From the NCBI GenBank assembly GCA_023525715.1, contig CM042013.1:78059494-78123493 (forward strand): DNA of 64,000 bases. The letters are read 5' to 3'. This DNA is from Cichorium intybus. Lineage: Eukaryota > Streptophyta > Magnoliopsida > Asterales > Asteraceae. This document shows positions 48,082-59,728 of the stretch, piece by piece (positions within the stretch are counted from its first letter, which is position 1; the number at the start of each line of letters is the position of its first letter). The position numbers were made by a program, and so were the translations under genes. The notes under the pieces are model-generated. The model was not told the origin of the DNA and did not search any database. It worked only from the letters and a program-made list of their open reading frames with translations.

Positions 48082-48800
48082 GACTTTAATTTATCTTCTA
48101 ATTAATAAACAACCTGCAGCTTCCAAGAAACTGCTGCCGAACTCTGACCCAGTCAGTTTTGTCCATAGATAAGTGATCATATGATCCTTCGTCCAACAAG
48201 ATATTTTCAGACATGAGACATGGATTGAGATCAATCTCTGTCCGATACTTTGTTTCCCGATTTCCGATTCTACTTATGACTTTCGGACTTCTGATTGAAC
48301 ACATCAATTTAGTCCAGGCTGGCCAACACTTTAGTCAACATCAAAATCATCGAGCGGCCTACAGATATCTGTTTCCCATCAGGGTCAAGGAACGAATAAG
48401 CTTTACCATATATGCTTGTGTCTTTTACTTATCAAAATCGTACACAACAATGCGTTTTATAACATCGAGTTACCGATACGTTTACGCAATGTCAATGTAC
48501 AACCGACTCGCAAATTTCAACTCATATGTCTCTGCTTCAAGATCATATGATATTATCGTCTCAACATTGCTCGTGATGTAAACCATGAAGCAATCTATTG
48601 AGCGCGGGTTTATCCAATACTTAAATCTCTATTTCTAAGCACTCATGAACGTTGTAGTAGTCTTACTGCAATGTCTAACTCCTTAGACAATCTACAAACC
48701 AATTCACGACAGTCTTCGTTCATACTTACTCCCAAAAAGTATGAGCGACTGTGGACTTTTGAATAATCAAATTATTTGGGAAGTGAAACATGCAAAATTG
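48082..48800 (-). other. Element D non-coding tail (resumed after element E)
   Basis: Same tail as in A, B and C (CTGACCCAGTCAG, AGATAAGTGATCATATGATCC, ATAACATCGAGTTACCGA). Joins 38501-38518 when E is removed. Confidence 0.8.
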
Positions 48801-51800
48801 AAACATAAAATCTGACTGGTGGCTACTCTTGCCTAATTACCAAGTCTCCACGAGGTAATCACCAAGTCGGATTTTACATAAAACTATTATCGGTTTCTAG
48901 ATTCCTTTTAAACTATTTAATTCGTGTTATGTATCTATGTCTACTTGACCTTTCACTCTTTCTATGTATTCAAATGTTATACATTAATACACTTCATCCG
49001 ATCGAATATCCTTCCGATGATATTTCAATTTTGGTCATACCGTCATTCTCACTAACAACTATATTCTATGTACTGTGACTTTCCATGGTTCTCTGGATCT
49101 TTAGTCCACATGACTGGACCCTGAGACTATTTCAAGGTGTTACGATGTGCCGGTGAGCCACACGCGCTCTATCGGAATGCCAACGAAATTCTTTAACCAT
49201 TAAGTCCTTATTTTAAAAACTCTTTTCAAATTGTTATCAACATTCACCCCTAATCATTTTCCAATGATTTCTCACGTATGTACAAAATCCATTAAGTATT
49301 CCCAGCCAGGTCATATCCTGAATCTGACTCACTATGCTCTAAGCATTAAGTCATCAAGACATGTTCATGACACTTCTGATCGATCCAAGAAACTTGTTGG
49401 ATTTGATCTAGTCCTATCCCAAACTCTTTTGGAATCTTAGGATTATTTTTGATCTCCATGTCACGACTTTCAGTAACTATTTCCTTTCGGAGACTTTTCT
49501 CATGCAACTTGATTCTTATCAAGATTATGCTTAATATGGCTAGGTCTATACTGACTGCAACATCTATCTGATAGATGTTTTTGGATCATGTTGCACCTTC
49601 TTTATGTCTCTTATGCCAAATCATCACACCAGGAAAACTCTTTCCTGGGCTATGCATCTTGAATCTCATCAAGATCATCTTGGTAGAGCTTCAATTTGTC
49701 TCATAGACGTTTGCAACCACCTGAGTATGCCATATCTCTATTAATAGCGATCCGTCTCTTAACACCAAGTCATTACACTTTGTAATGAAAAGAGACGTTT
49801 CCTAGAAACAATATGTAACTCACATATGGAGATAGCAGATAATAGCGATACTCCTACTGGCTTTGACACGGTTATGGATTATTCACAAAATCCAGAGCTT
49901 ATGGCACATTTTGAGAATCCAAACCTTTCTGACATCTTAATAGATATCTTTCGGCCCTTTCTCAAAATCCAATCCTTTGGCATATTTTGAGAATCTGAAT
50001 ATCCTTTCTTGAGAGATGCCCATGGGGTAATCCTGGGCCCACCTACCTTTATACTGGCATACTCTTTGTGAGTCCCCATCAGTGTGCCGGTGATCCACAC
50101 GTGCTCCACTAACGACTTACAATATGCAGTATCCTTTCGGATTTCATCTTCTATTGAGAGTGCCTCTCTCGGAGTCAATTACTTGACTCTGATTATCGTC
50201 TCACTCAACCAGATGTTTTGAAGATACGTTTATGTCCATGTTGGTTTCTTTTTATGATTCAATTACTCCCACTGGTTTTAAGACCAGTTGTAATGTCAAT
50301 CAAACTGTCACATAGACTGTATCTCGTCCTAAGGTTCTCTTAATTGGCAGCAACCGGGCTCACCAATGCTTCCAAGTAGTCGAATTGTAAATCCGTACCA
50401 ACTATAGTGTTTTACCACTATTCGGTATGTCACCCTGACCATAACCAATTATGACGGTGATCAATACTACTAGTCAAGAGATGATTATATCAGTATTAAA
50501 ACAGAAATCTGATTTCTGCTCTAAGCCTAGTGATGACTAAAGGTTCTTTCACTTGGCTAATCCTGAACTCATTCAGGACTGTCCCAACTCCCACTGTTCC
50601 CTTAGAACATGAGTTCTTTCTAAAAGAGCACTTTCTTTTTCAGGTACAGCAGGATAGCCAGTGAAACGACAACGCTGATCTGGTTCAGGCTAGTCATGAG
50701 GTTCGGACGAACGCTACATGACCCTGGACTTTCAATGTACAAGTGGGACAATCCCAGCTTTACATTTCAGACAGTGTCTACAAAACCTACTTAGTCTAAG
50801 ATGTGGTCGGAATATGGTTTATGTGGTCTGACTGGTTTAGTGTTTAATTTACCGGAAATTTATTGACAATGTATCTCATACATTGGGGATCGAACTGTTT
50901 CGACCAATGCTCCATCATCTTCCCTAAGACACATTATAGCTATTAATGTTCTTGGAAGAGAATGAACTGTGAAACATTTTCTCAGTTTATGTTGTCACTC
51001 GGGTTCTGTGGATCTTGTACTTCCTTTGAAGTCCTTGAACTGTTCAAGGTTTCAATTCAATCGCTTATTCTGATAAGCGAAGCCATATTCGTCATAGGGA
51101 TAGACAAATATCGCGAAGTACAAATAATTGTGTTCTATTTCAAGATTTGAGCAATACACATTAACAGATGTGTCCGTTGCTCCTAATCTCAGCGTCTTTT
51201 ACATATCTATGTAAACTTATGACTTTGTTAATTCTGTTCAAGACTTGCAATCTTCAGTTGAATCTGAGTCAACTGATTCCAAAATCCTATTCTCTGGATC
51301 TTTGGGTGATTCATTTCTTGCCACATGTGCCTTGTAAAGAACTTAATCATCATCTGACTTTAAGTCAAATGATTCCAAAGTCCTGTCCAATTGGATCTTT
51401 GGTTGATTCATTTCTTTGCACATTAAGAACTCAATTCATCATGTGACTCTAAGTCAAATGATTCCAAGGTCCTGTCCAACTGGACCTTTGGTTGAATTGA
51501 TTCTTACAACATTTATCTTAACAATCATAAGGGACATAATTCCTAAATACAAACACTTTGGATGCATCAATATTCAAGTTATTACTAATCATGCATTCAA
51601 CACAATCATACAACATTTCAAGGATATTTCAAACAGCGTGTGTTAGAGGAAAATTGACAATTTTATTAAAAAAAAAATCCTTGAACAATGTATTATATGA
51701 TAGACAATGTCATACGCATCTAATAAGCTAATAACATGATTTCAACATCTAACTAAACTCTAAAACTGCATGAGCTTCAGATCCAATCTGAATATGCTCC

Positions 51801-52270
51801 TATGCAACAACATCCCACATCCTACAGAGTCCATGCATACAGAGCAAATGTGAGAAACACATCATGTATCAAGGGATTAAGGATCAGGGGTTTTAAGTTT
51901 TAAGATATTCCTAAGTTGCCAAACTGTTCGGCTTCGGAGCATTTTCCAATCTTTCCGTGACTGTGTCCCACCCTATGGATTCCCAGTTTGAAACATCGAG
52001 GAACCGGTCCAGACGATCTGGATCATTTCTTGATGTGTCCTATTACTGGACTCAATCCCGAAGCAGCTGAATCAATGGAACTATGCTTCTCTATGAATGA
52101 CTCATACAGAGTCAACATTGAATGCATATCCACGATTGTCTTATCTGGTTTCCCTTTCTGTACATCAGGATGAACGGATCAGCGAGTCAAGCTAATTCTT
52201 TAACTCCCGATCAAAAAAAGGGGACCAAATTTATACAGTTCACCTATGTGTCTCTTAGTCTTGTGAACAT
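48801..52270 (-). pseudogene. Element D pol region, decayed beyond reliable reading
   Basis: About 3.5 kb in the place of pol. No long ORF. Nucleotide echoes of copia pol survive: GACTTTCCATGGTTCTCTGGATC near 49078 resembles RNase H; LESFDLKSDD-like pre-integrase codons recur at 51260-51490; 51830-51900 resembles the protease region. Two GTGTGCCGGTGA(G/T)CCACAC-like motifs (49146, 50089) resemble the leader motif. This could be an old copia core or a patchwork of duplicated leader and pol pieces. Assignments are tentative. Confidence 0.5.
51260..51495 (-). repeat. Three imperfect direct repeats, about 88-101 bp, in element D
   Basis: GATTCCAAAATCCT (51270), GATTCCAAAGTCCT (51371) and GATTCCAAGGTCCT (51459) each begin a repeat, with GGATCTTTGG(T/G)TGATTCATTTCTT following. 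In the antisense the units carry LESFDLKSDD-like codons found once in the pre-integrase finger of A and C. Confidence 0.8.
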
Positions 52271-52689
52271 GTGAACTGGTGCTACTTCCTGCACACTTCA
52301 AACTCTTTGAAGATCTCAGCTCGTCCTTTCTCAACCCGTTCATGGAACTTTTCCACAATTAGCTGTGTTAACTTATCTGACCCCAGGAATTCTAAATTCC
52401 TGTGGAACTCGGGGTCAATGATCATTAGTATTAGGCAACGAACTTTCCTTGACTTGACAATCAAGGAGTCATGCTCATCACAGGCTACTGTGTGATGTCA
52501 TGTTTTGGGGAGCGGACAATCAGTCAGATATGGCTTGCCAGCAAAACAGAGAACTATTCTCTATTTATAAAGCCATACCATATAGTTTAGGCCAGTCAGC
52601 CTTACCATATGTAGCAGGTGCATTCTGAAGCTCTCAAAAATGGGTGAAGGAGGAAAGGGAGGAGAATAGACACTTGAATCAGACATCTA
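52271..52689 (-). pseudogene. Element D Gag remnant
   Basis: The start ATG at 52689 (MSDSSVYSPPFPPS) is in the same position as gag ATGs of A, B and C, preceded by the same TCTAC/TATAAA-like context. LTGLNYMVW echoes VTLDGTNYNDW. 52282-52464 (MIIDPEFHRNLEFLG, LTQLIVEKFHERVEKGRAE) aligns loosely with the Gag block IATMxPELQRxYEDYW…LxEKFRKR. Stops intervene (for example near 52560). Much more diverged than its LTRs. Confidence 0.6.
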
Positions 52690-53908
52690 CAATAAACAGA
52701 ATTTTTATTAGTTTAATTAGTCCTTTTAAATAATTACCCAATTTATTATTTATAAAGGTTAGGACCCAAAATGCCCCAACTATGATATGAAGAGGGATGC
52801 CGTAATCACAACGTAATGGTCATTAAGGTATATAATACACTTATCAATTTCATCTTATGAAATTCCTAGATCTGTTGAGACACATTGAACTATTCAATGG
52901 CATGTTTAGTCTCGGATATGCCCCACTGTTTGTGACTGGGATGCCGAGGATCACAAACCGGGTGTGAATAACCATGCAAATTCGCTCGGTACTCTCGAAG
53001 TCAATTGTCATCTCTAATTAACGTGTCGGTTAACCACACACGCTCCGTTAATAATGACAAAATCGAGAAACCCATTGCAACTCTTTGCGGACCCCAGTTG
53101 GCGTGTCGGTAAACCACACACGCTCCACCAACGTTCCACAAAGTGCAATGTGCAATTTCATGGATTAGCACCAATTCACATTTTTTAACCTAAAGTAACT
53201 AGATTGGGTTTTTATTCAAGGTTCTAGTACTTTCAATTATAGCATTATACTTTTAAGAGGCTTAGCGGTTCTATCAAACCCATTCGGCTAACGATACTCG
53301 ACTGACCAGGAGAGCGGTGGGTAAGAGTGGATACTCATTAGACTGCCATTTTATAGGCAGTCGCCTTATACCCTCTTTATAGAACAGTTTTGTGAATGAG
53401 GCCTACTAGCGGTAAGACTAACCAATTTTCTTATATATAAATATTAACTTTTAATCATAAATACATAAGATATATTTTAATCTTATTAAAATATTTTAGA
53501 ATTAATTTAATCATAATTTTCGTAAATTTTAAACAATTTTTTGAAAATTTAAATTAATTCTTTCAGCAGATTTAATTGATCTTTTAATTAACAATTAATT
53601 AAACTAATTAAATCTTAAGATAGATTTTATAAATTAATCAAATTAATTTTCTATCTAGGGCCCCTATGGTTCGAAAAAAGCAAGCCAACAAATAAGGGTT
53701 CCAGTTATTTATTAGATACAGTTACCAAAAATAACAACCTACTTAAAATGCAAGCAAATAATGGGGGCCATGGGGCTTAGAGGCTAGGGTTAGGAAACCC
53801 TAGCCTTGGCAACGAAATTTAGGCCATTCCAAGAGGGTTTTTCGCAAAAACACTCAAGGCAAGAATCATTCAAGCAGTTTATATCAAACATAAGAAAACA
53901 AGCCTATG
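52690..53908 (-). other. Element D leader
   Basis: Non-coding. Hairpin TTTGTGA…TCACAAA at 52929-52957 and twin GTGTCGGT(T/A)AACCACACACGCTCC-type motifs at 53023 and 53103 (80 nt apart). Closely resembles the leader of B, including the GGAGAGCGGTGGGT block. So the leader is conserved while the coding region is not. Confidence 0.83.
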
Positions 53909-53919
53909 CTCTGATACCA
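53909..53919 (-). other. Primer binding site of element D
   Basis: Minus strand TGGTATCAGAG, one base from the LTR; the match extends to TGGTATCAGAGC. Confidence 0.9.
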
Positions 53920-53920
53920 C

Positions 53921-54687
53921 TGAAGGGTTTTCTAGCAAACAATGAACAAATAATCTCTTATGGTTCACATGCAACCCTAGAAAGATCTATGTTTTCTTCT
54001 ATCAAGATAATAAACTAAAGCCTAAAGGAAACAATTAATTCTAAAGATCAAAACTGAGAAAACCAACCTTTTGATCTTATGATCCTTGAAGCTAGCAGCA
54101 CAAATGTCCTGCCTCAAATGGTGTCACACCCAAGCAATGGAGAAGACAGTCCAACAGAGTTTTCTTGGTGAAAATGGCGTAGGTTTTAGGGTGGCCTGGT
54201 GCCTCCTTTTATAGCCTCCAAGGGTTACAGCTGAAACCCTAATGAGCCTCCAAATGGGCAAGCCTGCTGACTAAATGGACCAAGCCTTTTCTAAACCCTA
54301 ATAGGGTTTCGCCAACCATGGAGAATCCTTCCATGGGGGCGCCACTTTTGGCCCTATCCACTGGCCAGTTATTTATTCAACTATTAAATAAATACAAACC
54401 AGTCCCTGCACTTTTAATTAATTAATTTAATCACTGAATTAAATCCAATTAATTCTAGATTAAATCTTAATTAATTATTATAGTTTCTAATTAATATATT
54501 AACACCTAAATATATTAATAAACTATTTAACTAATTCTATTGATTTATTAAACAATTAAGAAATCAACCTTTTTCTCTACTGAACTCTATCCTAACCTCC
54601 AACTATGAGGGCAACCCAAATGGACTTTGCTTCAATTAACAAGATAAATATAAATATAAAGGCATGGCTTAGACACCTAATCCAACA
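53921..54687 (-). repeat. 5' LTR of element D
   Basis: 767 bp, TGAAGGGTTTT to CCAACA. TATA-like box (minus TATAAAA) at 54207-54213. Confidence 0.95.
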
Positions 54688-54692
54688 TTTTA

Positions 54693-55049
54693 AACAATTT
54701 AAAAAGTCTTTGATTTAATTTGTGTCTTTTAATTAACTGTTAATTAAATTAATTAAATCAAACAAGGATTACAAAATTAATCCAATTAATTTAAATCCTA
54801 ATCCTTGCCCACTAGGTGTAATCGAAAATAAGGCCAAGGCGTTTCCATTTATTAATTAATCACATTTACCAAAAATAGAAAACCCTAAAAGAGGCCAAGC
54901 AATTTTCGAAAATCCAGGGTGGAGGCCAGGGTTTCAAAAACCCTTTGAAAAATCGACAATCATGTGGGCAAGGGTTTATTTTCGATAAACCATATGTCTA
55001 ATTCGAGATATAGCATTTTAACAGAAAAACAGCATGGCTCTGATACCAC
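54693..55049 (-). other. Element A leader, primer-proximal part, with primer site
   Basis: Continues 37732 after removal of D. AT-rich, non-coding. The primer site TGGTATCAGAGCC (minus) is at 55036-55048, a 13-nt complement to initiator tRNA-Met, one base from the LTR. Confidence 0.88.
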
Positions 55050-55783
55050 TGATGGGTTTTAGTGCAAACATTGAGCTAAAATCCTAAGTTCACATGCACC
55101 TTATAGGGTCTATGTTTTTCTCAATTAAACCTATATCTAAGGCCAATATTAAAATTACAAAAGATGAATTTTATACCTTTGACCTTTGGAAGCTAGCACC
55201 ACAAATGTCGTGCCTCTAATGGCTCACACCCAAGAACTAGACAAGCTAAATGAGCAAGAGAGAGCAAGGAGAGATCCTTGTATGAGGCGTGGAATATGGG
55301 GTGCCAAGGGCCTCTATTTATAGTCTCTAGGTGATAAGCAATAAGGAGTATAACTGCCTTATTTAAGATCCTGGTATGATAAGGCTTTTATCAGATAAGG
55401 GAATCTGCTTATCACTGCCATATAAACCACCATGGGCTGCGAAATCCACAAGGCTCCAAGCCTTGGATTTTGTCCAACCCATTAGGGTTTCTAGGTTATT
55501 CATTGCTCAACTATTGAACAAATACAATTTAGCCCTACACTATTAATTAATACAATTAATCCCAAAATTAATTCTAATTAATTTCTGATCAATTATTAAT
55601 TAAATAATATGATTTCTAATTAATATATTATTATCATAATATATTAATAAATCATTATTTTCTCTCTTTTAATTAATCATGTAGTTCTTTGCCAGTTATG
55701 AGGGCAACCCAAAAGGACTGTGTTGCTGTCAAATTAAGTACACTTCTAAATTATAGTTATTGCTTAAACACCTTAATCCAACA
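55050..55783 (-). repeat. 5' LTR of element A
   Basis: Intact, 734 bp. TATA-like box (minus TATAAATA) at 55315-55322. Ends TAATCCAACA followed by TSD GTATT. Confidence 0.95.
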
Positions 55784-55788
55784 GTATT

Positions 55789-55985
55789 CACAATTTAATA
55801 ACTATAAATTTTTATTAAACTATGAATATTGTAAAAATTGTTAGAAAATTAGAGAAGTTATTATGTTTGATATTTTTAAGATAATAAACAAGTGTAGAAA
55901 ACAAGAAAATGAAAAAAACATAATTCGTAATATGTAGATATCGTTTCTTACGGTTCTTAACCTTTTTTGAGTTCTTATTTGAACC
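55789..55985. mobile_element. MITE copy 2, right part
   Basis: Reverse-complement match to the interior and end of MITE copy 1, ending GTTCTTATTTGAACC (55971-55985). Completes the element started at 1915. Confidence 0.85.
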
Positions 55986-57990
55986 ATTTCCTATCTAAAA
56001 TAATGATCTCCCCACAACTCCCTAAGACAAAAGACCATAGCTAAACTGATGACTACAGCAAGAGTACCATTCCAAAGTCTGTAGCTTACCCCTGAACTTG
56101 ACCCATTTAAACAGGTTTACCTGAATTTCATCAACAATAACTGTCAGATTTTTTTCCCTTAAAACTCAATTCATTCTTCGCCTTCCAAATGTACCAATAA
56201 ACAACTTGGATTAATGCCGACAGGAACGTTTCTTGATTCATCGATTTGGAGAATGAGAGAAATTCTGAAGTATATTCCTTTAAACTATTCGGACTGTCCT
56301 TATTATAACCACACCATCTACATAATCAATCCCAAATGCGAAGAGAGTATTCACATGGCACGAACAAGTAATCGACATTTCATCTTCTACACTACAAAAT
56401 GAACATTTCACGTCTGTAAACTCGATTCCCTTATGCGAAAGACTAATTTTTGTGGGGATTTTGTTTAAAGCCAACCTCCAGAAGAATGAATCCACCGTGC
56501 GTGGGACCCACGAATTCCAATTTAGCATACTTGGAATTAAACCCTTCTTCGGTACATCCAGGGCCCTCTATAGGGATTTGACAGAGAATTGTCCATTTTG
56601 TTCAATAATCTACTGCCAACAGTCGATATTTGTCGAGAACTCGTATAAACTCAACATCGATCGGAGTTCATGAAGTTCCTTCAGTATCCAGATTCAACAA
56701 GTCTTGTTTTTTCCACTGTCAGTTCTAATTCGTGTCCGATAAAGTATTAATTACCACCCGATCCGTGACCAAGCCATTTTTATCAGCTTCCATCCTAAAT
56801 AATCTTGCAAATTTATCTTTTATTGGGGTGCTTATTAGCCAAGTGTCTTTCCAGAAACGAGTTTTGTTGCCCTTCCCCACCTTCTTCCTAAACAAATCTC
56901 TTAGGCTGATATCGTGATCCACGAAATCTATCTCAATATCTGTTAGATTCTTCCAAGTTCCACTGTAGAATTTTTTTCGCGAGTTTCCGGTCATCAAAAT
57001 CATTAAGCCTGTGAATACTCCTTATTTCCTTAGACCATATTGACCAATCATCTTGTTTTAATTTCCACCACCACTTTAAGAGGAGGCTGATTTTGAAGTC
57101 TTTAAGAGATCTAATGCCAAGCCCTCCCATAGCCTTAGGATTTGTTACTTTCTACCAAGCCATCCAGTTAATACTTCTTTTTTCCGATGAGCCCTTCCAC
57201 AAACACTTTCTTCTAATACCTTCCAAGACTTATATCACTTTCTTCGGGCCTTTAAAGACCTTAAAATAAGACAATGAAAGACTTCCCAAAATCGAGTTAA
57301 CTAAAGTTAGTCTTCCCCAAAAGACAAATTATTCTTCTTCAAAGAATTAAGCTTGTTCTTGAATCGCTCGATGATTGGGTTCCAATTTTTTGATAAATTC
57401 ATATTTGCCCCAATTGGCATCCCCAGGTATGTGAACGGAAAAGCGGCTGCTTCACAACCCAAAAAGTTTTCTAATCTAGATAGCTCCTCATTTTCCACCT
57501 CGATTCCATACACCTTACTCTTACTGAAGCTTACTTTAAGAACGAGCACCAAATAGAAACACCTCAACAATCTCTTTAAGTTTAGGAAGTTAATCGGTGA
57601 CCATTTCCTAATAAACTTTATATCGTCTGCATACATTAGATGTGATAAGGAAGTGCCATTCGCTGGAAGACGAAGGTTATGAGAAAGATGTTTGTCACAT
57701 GCCGAATCCATGACCACATGAAGACCCTCAATTGCTAAGATAAACAAGAACAGAGATAAAGGGTCTCCCTGTCTTGATCCTTTTTAGATACTGAATTCCT
57801 TTGTTGGAGCTCCATTCACTAGAAGTGACCCCCTGCCCGAAGTAAGTAGGCCACAGATCCACTCTCGCCATTTAGACCCAAAATTCAATTTATCTAACAT
57901 CGTGTCCAGATATATCCAATCAACAGATTCGAATGCTTTGACATTGAATAAAGTCACAAATTGAGAATTCTTGGTATTACCACTTACACC
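55986..57990 (-). pseudogene. LINE-b: L1-type ORF2, RT to C-terminus, 5'-truncated
   Basis: On the minus strand from high to low coordinates: RT segment FNVKAFESVDWIYLD (about 57940), WICGLLTSGRGSLLVNGAPTKEF, QGDPLSLF (about 57770), HLMYADDIKFI (catalytic YADD-type site, within 57307-57747), FPFTYLGMPIG, then KAMGGLGIRSLKDFK (about 57130), GKGNKTRFWKDTW (56725-57003), the zf-RVT part SWVPRTVDSFFWRLALNKIPT and CSFCSVEDE (56280-56528), and a final WYIWKAKNE block near 56190. Stops and shifts separate the parts. Different subfamily from LINE-a. No poly(T) remains next to 55986. Confidence 0.88.
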
Positions 57991-58029
57991 ACACTACAAA
58001 TTCCACACCGACAACGTTTCCGAGATAGA

Positions 58030-58420
58030 TCTTTAATGAAATGCTCTTTATATATTTCTATTGAATACAATTTAGGAATTCGGTTCTTTAGGGGAACATT
58101 ACCAATCCACACAGCCTCCTAAATCGTCGTTAAAGCTCCATCGCCAACATGTTTTGTGAAAATTGGAGTGAAGTAAAATACGTTTTTCATGTATTTGACA
58201 GATAGACACCACGATTCTAGCCTACACCTTGTGTCCCCAAATCCTTAAATCTCCAACCTGAAACTTAGCTTGACTATCATGAATGATATTGACAACCTTA
58301 ACCCAAAGAGCATTATTTACATTGAAAAATCTCCACCTCTATTTATAAAGTAAAAGATAACTAAAACATTCCAATCTTCGAATTCTAATCCTTCATTTTT
58401 CCTTAGACACAAGAACCAAG
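58030..58420 (-). pseudogene. LINE-d: small L1 ORF2 C-terminal fragment
   Basis: Minus-strand frames give NNALWVKVVNIIHD (about 58290-58330) and NVPLKNRIPKLYSIEIYKEHFIKD (in part, about 58030-58110), both standard in the region between RT and zf-RVT of plant L1 ORF2. LINE-b has its own version of this region, so this is a separate fragment. Confidence 0.7.
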
Positions 58421-58744
58421 TCCCACTTAAACCAATAATTTTTTTGTCATCAAAATTGACACCCTAAAAAAACACGACCTAAGCGACTCCAAATGCGTTT
58501 TAACTGTTAGCAACATCAAGAAATCGACTAATAGAACATCCTAAGAGAACCTAACACAGAACTAAGAAGTATAGAACGACAACCAATGAAAACATTTTCA
58601 CCTATCAATTAAACAACTTTTTCTCAAACCTAACTATGCCCATTTTTTTAATACCCTAATTTTTTTCAATGGTAAACATTAAATAAATCTAAAATACACT
58701 CTTGGACAAAAAAACTTTTAATTAAATTAAAACATTTAAATATA
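58421..58744. other. Unassigned AT-rich sequence
   Basis: About 320 bp without coding potential or clear repeat structure. May be further LINE-derived sequence. Confidence 0.4.
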
Positions 58745-59728
58745 ATTAAATAGTTTGTATCAAAGTAATGGTGTTACAAAAACATAACATTAATAAAGAC
58801 ATTTGAAAGCGGAAGACTTAGAATAATAAGTTGCTTAAAAGGTCCCTTCTTTTATTCTGATACCAGCTCGGAGCGATCACGCCGTGTCCTTTTCCAAAAA
58901 TACCCCTTTAAACCTGAAATGTTAGAATTTAACGGGTAAGCAGAAATGCTTAGTGAGAAACACAGTACCCACATATTATATCAATCACATGCATTCACGT
59001 ATCACTTCCATACATAAACATACATCCAACATAATATAACTTAATTATAACATAAACATCATCACATTACACTAACACATATTGTTGGTACCAAGTCTTT
59101 CATGTGGGCCGGTTCCCCGAAGGACTGTCCCCGGTACCTCCGTCACTGGCCCTTCTCTAAAAGGTCCTTCGCGACCAGCCAACTGAACCACTTCTCCCCT
59201 AAGGTCCTTCATGGTCAGTTACATTACATACACATAATGCATATCACATGTTTTTATTAAAAGGAGATAAACATGCATTCACACAATTATACACATTACA
59301 TGCACGGTCAACATAATGGACGAGTTAGTGTAACTCACATGATACCGTAGTGTTGCTAGTAGCGATCCGAATGACAACCATCAAACATATCACATATTCC
59401 TACAAGCATTTTCAACAAACATTACTTAGATTATAGTACAATTCACTACATATTAATACTTATATATTATACGTTTTCGCTTCCTATTTCCACTCATTCA
59501 TTAAGTCTTTAACCAAAAGACCTTAACCCATTAAGTCCTTTATAATATAAGCCCTTATTAATAGCATTTACATATTCATTTAGAATTGGTATTTGGTTCA
59601 TGCATTACTCGTCGCTTATTAAGAAGTTATTTCTCGTTTACTTTTACTCTTAAAGCCTTTAGGTATTACGTTCTTTATGAATTAAGCTCATACTTATAAA
59701 CCATCATATGACTTTATAAACTTCCGAA

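Larger units (their letters stand above)
37733..54687 (-). mobile_element. Element D: defective, non-autonomous Copia element
   Basis: TSD TTTTA at 37728-37732 and 54688-54692; LTRs 768 and 767 bp; primer site 53909-53919; polypurine tract 38501 onward. About 7.4 kb without element E. The LTRs look nearly identical by eye, so the insertion is young. Where siblings encode gag-pol, D has only faint remnants (Gag at 52282-52464, repeated pre-integrase finger at 51260-51490). It must have used proteins from another Copia element; B-like elements have very similar ends. Lies in A's leader, same orientation. Confidence 0.92.
2094..55783 (-). mobile_element. Element A: Ty1/copia LTR retrotransposon, outermost host of the nest
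   Basis: The LTRs start TGATGGGTTTTAGTGC (plus-strand view) and end TAATCCAACA, giving TG…CA ends. GTATT is duplicated at 2089-2093 and 55784-55788. A 13-nt primer site complementary to initiator tRNA-Met lies at 55036-55048, so transcription runs on the minus strand: 5' LTR on the right, 3' LTR on the left. Removing the four inserted elements leaves about 7.5 kb. Order on the minus strand is LTR, leader (split by D), gag, protease, integrase, RT (split by C), RNase H (split by B), non-coding tail, LTR (split by F). The copia order (integrase before RT) is clear. The coding region is dead. Confidence 0.95.

Noticed and set aside
51260..51495. CRISPR-like array
   Set aside because: Only three diverged units of unequal spacing in a plant retroelement; they derive from pol.
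55036..55048. tRNA-Met-like sequence as a possible tRNA gene
   Set aside because: Only 10-13 nt match, always next to an LTR; it is the primer binding site.
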